In this document: positions 1-5,721 of the stretch, one piece after another
Position numbering within the stretch: position 1 is the first letter of the stretch
Layout of the letters: every line of letters begins with the position of its first letter
Origin: Rhodocyclales bacterium
Lineage (GTDB): Bacteria > Pseudomonadota > Gammaproteobacteria > Burkholderiales > Rhodocyclaceae
NCBI GenBank assembly: GCA_021413665.1
Contig: JAIOPW010000321.1
Coordinates: forward strand, 1 to 5,721
Direction: 5' to 3'
DNA length: 5,721 nucleotides
Notes under the pieces: generated by a model
What the model was told of the DNA's origin: nothing
Seen by the model: the letters and a program-made list of their open reading frames with translations, nothing else
The model's database searches: none
Translations under genes and position numbers: made by a program

Positions 1-625
1 CGGTTCCACCCGTGCCGGCATCCGCGAGATGCTGACCGCATTCATCGGGCGCGACATCCGCCGCATCGTCGCCCTGCGCGGCGACCTGCCCTCGGGCATG
101 GCCGATGCCGGCGAATTCCGCTACGCCAACGAGCTTGTCGAGTTCATTCGCGCCGAGACCGGTGCACGCTTTCACATCGAGGTGGCCGCCTACCCCGAGT
201 GGCATCCGCAGGCGAAGAGCCCACGCGAAGACCTCCTGAATTTCAAGCGCAAGGTTGAAGCTGGTGCGAGTTCGGCGATCACCCAGTACTTCTACAACAC
301 CGATGCCTACGAGCATTTCGTGGCGGAAGCCAGGGCGCTCGGAGTCTCCGTGCCCATCGTTCCCGGCATCATGCCGATCGCCAGCTTTTCCAAGCTGGCC
401 CGCTTTTCCGACGCCTGCGGCGCCGAGATCCCGCGCTGGATGCGGCGCAAATTCGAGAGCTTCGGCGACGACAGGGATTCGATCCGCGCCTTCGGCCTCG
501 ATGTGGTGACCGAACTCTGCCAGCGACTGATCGAACGCGGCGCGCCGGGCTTACATTTCTATTCCATGAACCAGGCGGGGCTCACATTAGAGCTCTGCAA
601 CCGCCTGGGTCTGCAGGGCCGCTAG
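1..625 (+). CDS. metF: Methylenetetrahydrofolate reductase, C-terminal part (partial at left edge)
   Basis: This is the FAD-dependent TIM-barrel enzyme that reduces 5,10-methylene-THF to 5-methyl-THF in the cytoplasm, supplying the methyl group for methionine synthesis. The reading frame is already open at base 2 and gives 207 residues before the TAG at 623-625. Compared with the roughly 300 residues of E. coli MetF, about the first 90 are missing to the left. Visible family motifs are IVALRGDLPSG (the Asp at bases 83-85 matches the flavin-contacting Asp120 of E. coli MetF), AAYPEWHPQAKS, FKRKVEAGASSAITQYFYN (its Gln matches the substrate-site Gln183), VPGIMPI and GLHFYSMN near the end. The ATG at position 29 is internal, not the start, because conserved sequence (GSTRAGIRE) precedes it. 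The gene converges on the kinase and overlaps it by 4 bases. No terminator hairpin follows. It has no obvious functional tie to the neighbouring operon. Confidence 0.96.
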   Translation, partial: GSTRAGIREMLTAFIGRDIRRIVALRGDLPSGMADAGEFRYANELVEFIRAETGARFHIEVAAYPEWHPQAKSPREDLLNFKRKVEAGASSAITQYFYNTDAYEHFVAEARALGVSVPIVPGIMPIASFSKLARFSDACGAEIPRWMRRKFESFGDDRDSIRAFGLDVVTELCQRLIERGAPGLHFYSMNQAGLTLELCNRLGLQGR

Positions 626-2544
626 AGACTTTCCGAAAGCAACTGCTGCAAGGCCGCGCGCAGCCTTCCAGGCGGCACTGGTTCCCTGAGCAGAGGGAAC
701 CCGGCGCGGCGCGCGGCGGCGTGGGTTTCCACGTCCACAGCCGCGCTGACCAGCAGAATGCCCATCGGGCCGAAGTTCCGCTGCAAGTCTTCACCCAGTT
801 CAATCCCGCTCACGTTGCCCGACAGAAGCGTGTTGCAGATCGCCAGGTTGGGCAGCAACGGGCTTTCACGGCAGCAACGCAGTGCTTCCTCGCGATTCGC
901 CGCGAGCAATACACGTCCGCCCCAACTGAGGATCGCCTGCTCCATTCCGGTCCGGACCAGGGCATCGCTTTCCACCACCAGCACCGTGCCGAATATTTTC
1001 GTCTGGTCGGTGGCCGGCTGCGACCGCGGGAACCCGACCGGCTGCACTGCTGGCGGCTCGGCATCCTCGGCCAACGGCAATTCAATCCAGAATACGGAGC
1101 CCCACCCTGATCGCGACCTGAGACCCAATGGAGCGGACAACAGGGCCGCGAGGCGGCGGCAAATGGCCAAACCAAGTCCCAGTCCCTTGGCCTGATCGCG
1201 TTCAGGATTTCCCAACTGCACGTACTCCTCGAAGATCGTCGCGCGCGCACGCTCCGGAATTCCTTCGCCGGTGTCCCAAATCTCGATCCTTGCGACATCG
1301 TGCCACCGGCGACATGCCACCAGTACGCCGCCGGTGCGGGTATAGCGCAGGGCGTTGCCGACCAGGTTAAGCAAAATGCGCTCGACTATCCTTTGGTCGC
1401 TATGTACCCGGATGCGCGTCGGTCTGACCCTGAGCTGCAAGCCCTTATGTTCGGCCAGCAAGGAAAGATCCCGTGCCAGGCCGTCGAACAGGGAAGCCAT
1501 CGGAAAGCTGGAAATCTGTGGAATGACCTTGCCCTCATCCAGTCGTGACACGTCAAGGATTGCATCAAGCAGGTTCTGCAGGCTGTCTACCGCCAACTGA
1601 ATATGCGCGACCAGCCGCGGCTCACCCTTTGCCGCTTTTGACTCGGCAAGACGGGAGACGAAGAGTCCGAGCGCGTGCAGCGGTTGACGCAGATCGTGAC
1701 TTGCCGCTGCAAGAAAGTGCGACTTGGCAATCGTCGCATGCTCGGCGGCCTCCTTCTCCAGCAGCAGGTCGTGCGTTGCCTCTTCTACCCTCGCATGCAG
1801 TTCTTCGTGCGTCATGCCGACGCGTTCGGCCATGGCGTTGATGCCGGCCGCCAGCGACTGCAATGCTCCCGCGGAAGTGGTTCCCATCCGCGCTGCGAGG
1901 TCTCCGTGGCCAATGCGTTCGACCACCTCGCTGGCCTCGAGCAGGGGTCTTGTCACCCCACGCGCGATGCGTTGCGCGAGCCAGCCGCCAAGCAGGGATC
2001 CAATCAAGGCGACCAACAAACCGATACCCGCCAGTCGCTCGCTCTCGCGAGAAACGTCCGATAAGGACAGCTCGACGACAACGTGGCCGACGACTTTCGA
2101 GGCCGGCGCCTGGAATGCTTCCGCACCGGCATAGATATCGTCCACGGGCAGGCTGCTGCGTAACACCGGCTCGACGAACAGCAACACGTCCCGCCCCAGG
2201 CGATGGCCCTCGATCCGACCAGGCGCGGGCCACGCCGACGTATGCAACTCCCCGCTACGCGCCATGATGGCGCCCTGTGCATCAACGATCGCGGCGCCAC
2301 GCACGTCGCTGTCGATAAGAATTGCGGACTCGGTCAGCGCTGAAAGGCTTGCGCGCTGCCCGGAAAAGATTCCGTACTCGGCCGCGGTCGCCATTTGCCG
2401 AGAGATCGCATTGCCGCGTGTGCGCATCGTCTGCTGTAGATTATCGATCGAATGCCACAGGAACACGGCGGTCAACAGCGACGCTACCAGCGTCACCGGC
2501 AGCAGCGCCAACAGGATCATGCGCTTGCGCAAGCTCATGCTCAT
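622..2544 (-). CDS. Hybrid sensor histidine kinase with degenerate receiver domain
   Basis: A 640-residue inner-membrane kinase expected to sense a periplasmic cue and phosphorylate a response regulator. Domains in order: TM1 about 8-30; periplasmic sensor about 31-170, whose start (SLRKRM, then an EYG motif at 56-58) resembles the BarA/GacS sensor; TM2 about 172-191; HAMP about 191-244; coiled coil 245-275; HisKA with the H box SHDLRQPLHAL, phosphoacceptor His283; HATPase_c with N box (Asn393, Asn397), G1 box WDTGEGIP (Asp424), F box IFEEYVQL and G2 box GLGLGLAICRRLA; a linker rich in Pro and Gln; and a receiver-like domain about 519-637. The kinase core looks intact. The receiver does not: the phosphoacceptor position is Asn571, the conserved Lys is Arg620, and the acidic pair reads Glu525-Ser526. 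The ATG overlaps the stop of the binding-protein gene (ATGA), with AAGGA six bases upstream, which supports this start. It is the last gene of the operon. No cognate response regulator lies in the window. Confidence 0.93.
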   Translation of the reverse strand: MSMSLRKRMILLALLPVTLVASLLTAVFLWHSIDNLQQTMRTRGNAISRQMATAAEYGIFSGQRASLSALTESAILIDSDVRGAAIVDAQGAIMARSGELHTSAWPAPGRIEGHRLGRDVLLFVEPVLRSSLPVDDIYAGAEAFQAPASKVVGHVVVELSLSDVSRESERLAGIGLLVALIGSLLGGWLAQRIARGVTRPLLEASEVVERIGHGDLAARMGTTSAGALQSLAAGINAMAERVGMTHEELHARVEEATHDLLLEKEAAEHATIAKSHFLAAASHDLRQPLHALGLFVSRLAESKAAKGEPRLVAHIQLAVDSLQNLLDAILDVSRLDEGKVIPQISSFPMASLFDGLARDLSLLAEHKGLQLRVRPTRIRVHSDQRIVERILLNLVGNALRYTRTGGVLVACRRWHDVARIEIWDTGEGIPERARATIFEEYVQLGNPERDQAKGLGLGLAICRRLAALLSAPLGLRSRSGWGSVFWIELPLAEDAEPPAVQPVGFPRSQPATDQTKIFGTVLVVESDALVRTGMEQAILSWGGRVLLAANREEALRCCRESPLLPNLAICNTLLSGNVSGIELGEDLQRNFGPMGILLVSAAVDVETHAAARRAGFPLLREPVPPGRLRAALQQLLSESL

Positions 2545-3476
2545 GGCCGGTCCTTCTGCCGCAACTGCTCGCCGAGTTGTGATTCATCCAGCGCCAGGCC
2601 AAGCGAGCGAGCGACATTCTGATTGACCGCAACAACGAACTCGCGTGGCGACTGGGGTGGCAACAACGGCCTGCCCGTCATTGCCTGGCGCAGCAACTCG
2701 CCTCCGCGCGTACCGACCTGGGCCGGCGTCGAATACAAGGCCAGCAGGGCGCCAGCCTTGACATAGGCCGGTGAAAATCCGGTGAGGGGTACTTGCCGGC
2801 GATATGCCGCCGTCAGAATATTGGCGGCGGTCTGGCTATTGAAGACGACTGGATCGGGCAAGGCAAGCAAAACATCAACATCGGGCAACAACGACTGCAA
2901 GGCGGGATACAGTCCGCCCGCGGCCACCGCCGAAGCGACCAGTTGCAGACCTCTCTCCTTCGCGGCCTTTTCCAGGGCCTGGGTATGGCCTTTCGATTCT
3001 CCGCCGACGAGTATCCCGACATTGCGCGCGTCCGGCAATGCCAGCCGGATCAACTCAAGATGACGCGCCGGCGACTGGTCGAGGAACACCGCCGACAGCG
3101 ACCCGGTGCGCAAGCGCGCCGGGTCGGCAATCCGCTCGAAGGCAAGGCGCGGCACAAGAATCGCCAGCAAGGGCGGTGGTGTCGCGTCGCGCGCAAACAG
3201 GTCCTGCATGCCACGCTGGGCGGCAGTACCGACGGCAACAACCCACTGCGGCTCCGGCGTCGCGCTGCCGAACTGGCTCCAATGCGCAATGCGCCAGTCG
3301 ACGCGCCCCGGCAGGACCTGTTCGACTTCTGCGCGCAGCGCTTCGGCCGCTTCGGCGTGCGGACCCCCGGTGTCCGACAAGGCGACCCACACTGGAACGG
3401 TTCCCGCCGCGCCAGCGAAACCATATGTCATTAGACATAGGCAAGCAGCGGCGGCAGCGAAAAATCGGCGCCGCAT
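2541..3476 (-). CDS. ABC transporter substrate-binding protein (ABC_sub_bind / TrpX-like), periplasmic
   Basis: A 311-residue exported binding protein. The N-terminus MRRRFF followed by a hydrophobic Ala/Leu/Cys stretch and AGAAG is a Sec signal peptide, with cleavage likely around residues 22-25. No clear lipobox was seen, so a soluble periplasmic protein is more likely than a lipoprotein. Family hallmarks (Pfam ABC_sub_bind, two-lobed periplasmic binding fold) include VAVGTAAQRGM (80-90), LSAVFLDQSPARHLELI (127-143), NVGILVGG (152-159), DVDVLLALPDPVVFNS (199-214), PLTGFSPAYVKAGALLALYS (230-249) and FVVAVNQNVARSLGL (280-294). Characterised relatives such as TrpX bind aromatic amino acids, but the ligand cannot be read from this sequence. 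It starts 3 bases after the receptor stop, with only a weak Shine-Dalgarno, and overlaps the kinase start by 4 bases. No permease or ATPase gene accompanies it, so it may serve the kinase as a ligand sensor, or serve a distant transporter. Confidence 0.9.
   Translation of the reverse strand: MRRRFFAAAAACLCLMTYGFAGAAGTVPVWVALSDTGGPHAEAAEALRAEVEQVLPGRVDWRIAHWSQFGSATPEPQWVVAVGTAAQRGMQDLFARDATPPPLLAILVPRLAFERIADPARLRTGSLSAVFLDQSPARHLELIRLALPDARNVGILVGGESKGHTQALEKAAKERGLQLVASAVAAGGLYPALQSLLPDVDVLLALPDPVVFNSQTAANILTAAYRRQVPLTGFSPAYVKAGALLALYSTPAQVGTRGGELLRQAMTGRPLLPPQSPREFVVAVNQNVARSLGLALDESQLGEQLRQKDRP
2551..2555 (-). promoter_or_regulatory. Ribosome binding site of the histidine kinase
   Basis: AAGGA on the minus strand, six bases before the ATG at 2544. 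It lies inside the end of the binding-protein gene and decides the kinase start in favour of the ATG in the ATGA overlap, over the second ATG two codons later (2538). The arrangement points to translational coupling between the two genes. Confidence 0.7.
3424..3439. repeat. AT-rich inverted repeat in the signal-peptide codons of the binding protein
   Basis: TATGTC-ATTA-GACATA is a perfect 6-bp inverted repeat with a 4-base loop, about 13-18 codons into the binding-protein gene. It covers an AT-rich codon cluster (CTA, TGT, CTA, ATG, ACA, TAT) unlike the GC-rich codons on either side. It may form a weak mRNA hairpin early in the coding region. Confidence 0.4.
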
Positions 3477-3479
3477 CGC

Positions 3480-5483
3480 TCAAAAGTCCAGGCGCAAGGC
3501 GGCGAAAGTTCGACGCTCGAAGCGTTGGTCGACCTTGTGAACCTGATAGCTGCCATTGATGGCCTGGACGGTCAGGCTCGCCTCGCCCCGAGTGGCGCCG
3601 ATGGAAAACGATTTGGCAAGGCGAACGTCCAGCCGGCGCGGCGTGTTGATCAGATCGCTGCCGCCCGTCCACCTGAAGGGCGTTGAACTTGTGGAAATCG
3701 CGCTGAAATCAAACCCGGCGGGAAGCTTCTGGAACCAGACCAGCGAATGCGACCGGAAGGGGGCCTCCAGGGGATCGGTATTCATTGACGTCGATCGCCG
3801 CACGCTTCGAATGTGCATCTCGGACAGCACCAACCTAGTGTCGGCCAATGGTCGCCAGTCAAACTGATATTCAAATCCGTGCAGCAACGGACCGGGGCGA
3901 TTCACGAAGTCAAAGCTGGTGAACGGCAGGAGGGGGTACGCGGGATTCGGAATGGTTCGAGTAACCGCATCGATTCGATCGTCCATCCGCTCCTCGAACG
4001 CACGAACATCGACCCTCAGATTGGCCTGCCGAATGTTCCCCAGGTAGCCAATCTCGCGACTGACCATGCTTTCCGCCTTGACGGTGCCCGAAGACAGATA
4101 CGGCCAACCCTGCACGGGAACCTGGGTACCCACGGGTACCGGGAAGATACCAAAGAGAAGCACGCCCGGAGTGAGATTGAAAAGACGGGAGTCGGCACGC
4201 AGTTCATAGAATGTCGGCGGGCGCTGGGATTTCGTAACGCCGGCGCGCAGCGTGTGATCGGGCGTCACGTGGAAGTTGGCGGCAAGCCGCGGCGAAAACG
4301 TCGTACCGGTGTAGCTGTGGCCCTCATACATCCCGCTGGCCTGCAACAGCCATTGGGCATGCGGACGCCATTCGACGGTGCCAAATCCGCGCCACTGATG
4401 CAGCGAAATGCTGTCGGTGCTGAAGTACAACGGGGGTGATTGCACCGCTTCGTGGCGCCACTCCCCCCCCCACGCCAGGCGCCACGAGTGATCAACGACC
4501 CGGGAATGCTGCAGCCCCAGCTCCGTGCGCTGCGCGCTGCCGCTGCTGTCGCTCACCGCACTCATGCCGCTTCCCGCCACCAGGACCCGACTGACGAAAT
4601 ACTCGCGCTCGTGCGTGAGGCGCAACTCCATCTTTTCGTCCGGCGCCAATTGCCGCTGCCAGCGCAACAACAAGAAGGCATCGGTTTGCCCGATGGTCCG
4701 ATAGGGATTGCCCGGCGTTCCAGCGCCATCGCCGCGCGCAATCTCGCCCGTACCGAACTGGAACATCAGATCATCGCTCGGCGTCGGCACAAGGTCGGCG
4801 CGAAACTGCAGGCGCGAAACATGGCTATCGTCGTAGACCCGCTCGAAACCACGGTCAACGCGGCGCGAGGCCGTGATGCGGAAACCGGCCTTTTCATCGC
4901 CCCAGCCGACACGCGCGACATTGTCCTCGACGCCCCTGTCGCCCATTGTCGCCGAAACCATTGCGCCATGAGTGTCTGCGGCGTTCCGCGTAACGATGTT
5001 TACGACACCGAGGAACGCGTTGGCGCCGTAGGAGGCCGAGTTCGAGCCGCGCAACACCTCGATGCGCTCGATATCCTCGAGCACGATGCCTCGCAGCCCC
5101 AGATTGGTATCGCCAAACAGCAACGAGGAATACAAAGAGCGGCCATCGACAAATACCTGCATCCGGGACCCATAGGTATCCATCCCCGAGTGATAGCTGG
5201 CTTGCGGATTCGCGCCGTTTCGATAGGTAAACAGGAAGCCCGGCACCAGGCGCAGCGCTTCGGCGACATCGCGCGCGCCTGAACGACGTATGGTGTCGGC
5301 GTCGATCACCGTCACCGCGCCGGGCACCTCGTTGAGCGGCTGCGCCAGGCGGCTGACGGAAAGCACGACCGGCAAATCCGCAAGATAGTCGTGCTCGGAA
5401 ACCTCCTGCGCCGCCGCCGATGCGCCCAGCCAGGCGAGCGCAACCGCCAGGGCGCGCAACATCGCATGGATCCGCGCCGCCAT
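3480..5483 (-). CDS. TonB-dependent outer-membrane receptor
   Basis: A 22-strand outer-membrane barrel with an N-terminal plug, which takes up scarce ligands such as siderophores, cobalamin or other chelates using TonB/ExbBD energy. Residues are numbered from the longest reading (GTG at 5516, 678 residues). A signal peptide ends at ASAAA before QEVSEHD (about 36/37). DLPVVLSVSRL (47-57) aligns with the BtuB Ton box DTLVVTANR. The plug (about 57-178) shows VPGAVTVIDADTIRRSG, VAEALRLVPGF, VFVDGRSLY, and IERIEVLRGSNSASYGANAF followed by GVVNIVTRNA. The barrel fills the rest and ends in the terminal Phe expected of outer-membrane proteins (AALRLDF). Candidate starts are GTG 5516, ATG 5510, ATG 5483 and ATG 5462. 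ATG 5483 is preferred because it gives a normal signal peptide of about 25 residues and lies downstream of the predicted transcription start. It is the first gene of the operon. The substrate is unknown, and no cobalamin riboswitch fits in the short leader. A G9 run lies at 4463-4471. Confidence 0.93.
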   Translation of the reverse strand: MAARIHAMLRALAVALAWLGASAAAQEVSEHDYLADLPVVLSVSRLAQPLNEVPGAVTVIDADTIRRSGARDVAEALRLVPGFLFTYRNGANPQASYHSGMDTYGSRMQVFVDGRSLYSSLLFGDTNLGLRGIVLEDIERIEVLRGSNSASYGANAFLGVVNIVTRNAADTHGAMVSATMGDRGVEDNVARVGWGDEKAGFRITASRRVDRGFERVYDDSHVSRLQFRADLVPTPSDDLMFQFGTGEIARGDGAGTPGNPYRTIGQTDAFLLLRWQRQLAPDEKMELRLTHEREYFVSRVLVAGSGMSAVSDSSGSAQRTELGLQHSRVVDHSWRLAWGGEWRHEAVQSPPLYFSTDSISLHQWRGFGTVEWRPHAQWLLQASGMYEGHSYTGTTFSPRLAANFHVTPDHTLRAGVTKSQRPPTFYELRADSRLFNLTPGVLLFGIFPVPVGTQVPVQGWPYLSSGTVKAESMVSREIGYLGNIRQANLRVDVRAFEERMDDRIDAVTRTIPNPAYPLLPFTSFDFVNRPGPLLHGFEYQFDWRPLADTRLVLSEMHIRSVRRSTSMNTDPLEAPFRSHSLVWFQKLPAGFDFSAISTSSTPFRWTGGSDLINTPRRLDVRLAKSFSIGATRGEASLTVQAINGSYQVHKVDQRFERRTFAALRLDF
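4463..4471. repeat. Homopolymer run of nine C (G9 in the receptor coding strand)
   Basis: Nine consecutive C on the plus strand read as G9 in the receptor gene, within codons TGG GGG GGG GAG (Trp349-Gly-Gly-Glu352). It is the most conspicuous homopolymer in the window. A gain or loss of one base would shift the frame roughly midway through the barrel. Confidence 0.85.
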
Positions 5484-5519
5484 CACCACCCGGTATGAAT
5501 ATGCCGCCATCGTCACCCG

Positions 5520-5548
5520 ATTATAGGTGCGAAGCCGCTTCGAGGCTA
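5520..5548 (-). promoter_or_regulatory. Predicted sigma70-type promoter of the receptor operon
   Basis: On the minus strand, 5525-5520 reads TATAAT, a perfect -10 box in an otherwise very GC-rich region. Seventeen bases upstream, 5548-5543 reads TAGCCT, which matches the -35 consensus TTGACA at three of six positions and overlaps the stop codon of the transporter gene. Transcription would start near 5512-5514. That is downstream of the GTG at 5516, leaves ATG 5510 almost leaderless, and gives ATG 5483 a leader of about 30 bases. The -10 box is strong evidence; the -35 is weak, so an activator may be needed. Confidence 0.5.
5530..5542. repeat. Small inverted repeat inside the promoter spacer
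   Basis: CGAAG-CCG-CTTCG is a perfect 5-bp inverted repeat with a 3-base centre, lying between the predicted -35 and -10 boxes. It could be a half-helix operator or a minor hairpin at the end of the transporter transcript. No run of U follows, so it is not a convincing intrinsic terminator. Short repeats like this can arise by chance in GC-rich DNA. Confidence 0.3.
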
Positions 5549-5721
5549 CCTGCGACTGACCGCGGCAACGCCGGCGACAACCAGTGCGACACCGACCATC
5601 TGCGCCGTCGAGAAGCCCTCGTTCAGCAGCAGCCAGGCCAAGACGATGGTCAACAGCGGACCGACCATGCCCACCAGCGCGGCCTGCCCACTGCCGATGC
5701 GGCGAATCGCGGCCGACTGGG
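5546..5721 (-). CDS. EamA/DMT-family membrane transporter, C-terminal end (partial at right edge)
   Basis: The last 57 residues of a membrane protein whose start lies beyond the right edge; the stop TAG is at 5548-5546. The visible part reads IGSGQAALVGMVGPLLTIVL, then AWLLLNEGFSTAQMVGVALV and VAGVAAVSRR. This is the typical end of an EamA (drug/metabolite transporter) protein: two hydrophobic helices separated by a LNE-G motif, with a short basic tail. EamA proteins usually have ten transmembrane helices and export or import small metabolites, and the substrate cannot be told from this fragment. It runs in the same direction as the operon and ends 29-62 bases before the receptor start. The receptor's own promoter overlaps its stop codon, so the two are probably separate transcription units, although readthrough is possible because no U-tailed terminator was seen. 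Confidence 0.8.
   Translation of the reverse strand, partial: QSAAIRRIGSGQAALVGMVGPLLTIVLAWLLLNEGFSTAQMVGVALVVAGVAAVSRR

Noticed and set aside
29..31. ATG at 29 as the real start of metF
   Set aside because: The frame is open to the left edge with family-consistent residues (GSTRAGIRE), and the protein would lack the first third of the barrel.
600..660. Bidirectional terminator between metF and the kinase
   Set aside because: The genes overlap and no strong stem with flanking T and A runs is visible around the junction.
1622..2233. Minus-strand open frame (203 codons) in another frame of the kinase gene
   Set aside because: It overlaps the sensor, HAMP and coiled-coil region of the kinase in a different frame, and its Arg/Gly-rich protein resembles no family.
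2793..3434. Plus-strand open frame (213 codons) opposite the binding-protein gene
   Set aside because: It is antisense to a clear family member, has no domain signature, and looks like a compositional shadow.
4440..5282. Long plus-strand open frame (280 codons) opposite the receptor gene
   Set aside because: It lies wholly antisense to a well-supported receptor gene, has no recognisable motifs and an Arg/Ala/His-rich composition typical of a GC-rich shadow frame.
5484..5545. Cobalamin or other riboswitch upstream of the receptor
   Set aside because: Only about 60 bases separate the transporter stop from the preferred start, too short for a cobalamin riboswitch, and no B12-box-like sequence was seen.

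Overview
The window is GC-rich throughout, is coding on almost every base, and looks like the chromosome of a proteobacterium. The MetF sequence and the style of the kinase and binding protein suggest a betaproteobacterium (Rhodocyclales or Burkholderiales-like). That placement comes from family resemblance only and is tentative. No mobile element, CRISPR array, tRNA or rRNA was seen.

Layout from left to right. (1) Positions 1-625, plus strand: the C-terminal two thirds of methylenetetrahydrofolate reductase (metF), cut by the window edge. (2) Positions 622-5516, minus strand: a compact three-gene operon. In transcription order it encodes a TonB-dependent outer-membrane receptor, a periplasmic substrate-binding protein of the ABC_sub_bind (TrpX-like) family, and a membrane hybrid sensor histidine kinase whose C-terminal receiver domain has lost its phosphoacceptor aspartate. 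The first two genes are separated by 3 bases, and the last two overlap by 4 bases (ATGA). A promoter with a perfect TATAAT -10 box lies just upstream of the receptor. (3) Positions 5546-5721, minus strand: the last 57 residues of an EamA/DMT-type membrane transporter, cut by the right edge. metF and the kinase converge and share the palindrome CTAG as both of their stop codons.

How the genes may work together (inference): the receptor would bring a ligand across the outer membrane, the binding protein would capture it in the periplasm, and the kinase would report its presence to an unlinked response regulator. No ABC permease, ATPase or response regulator lies in the operon, so the binding protein may be a sensory partner of the kinase, or may feed a transporter encoded elsewhere. 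The most notable points are this receptor/binding-protein/kinase arrangement, the degenerate receiver domain, and an uninterrupted run of nine G in the receptor coding strand that could permit slippage.
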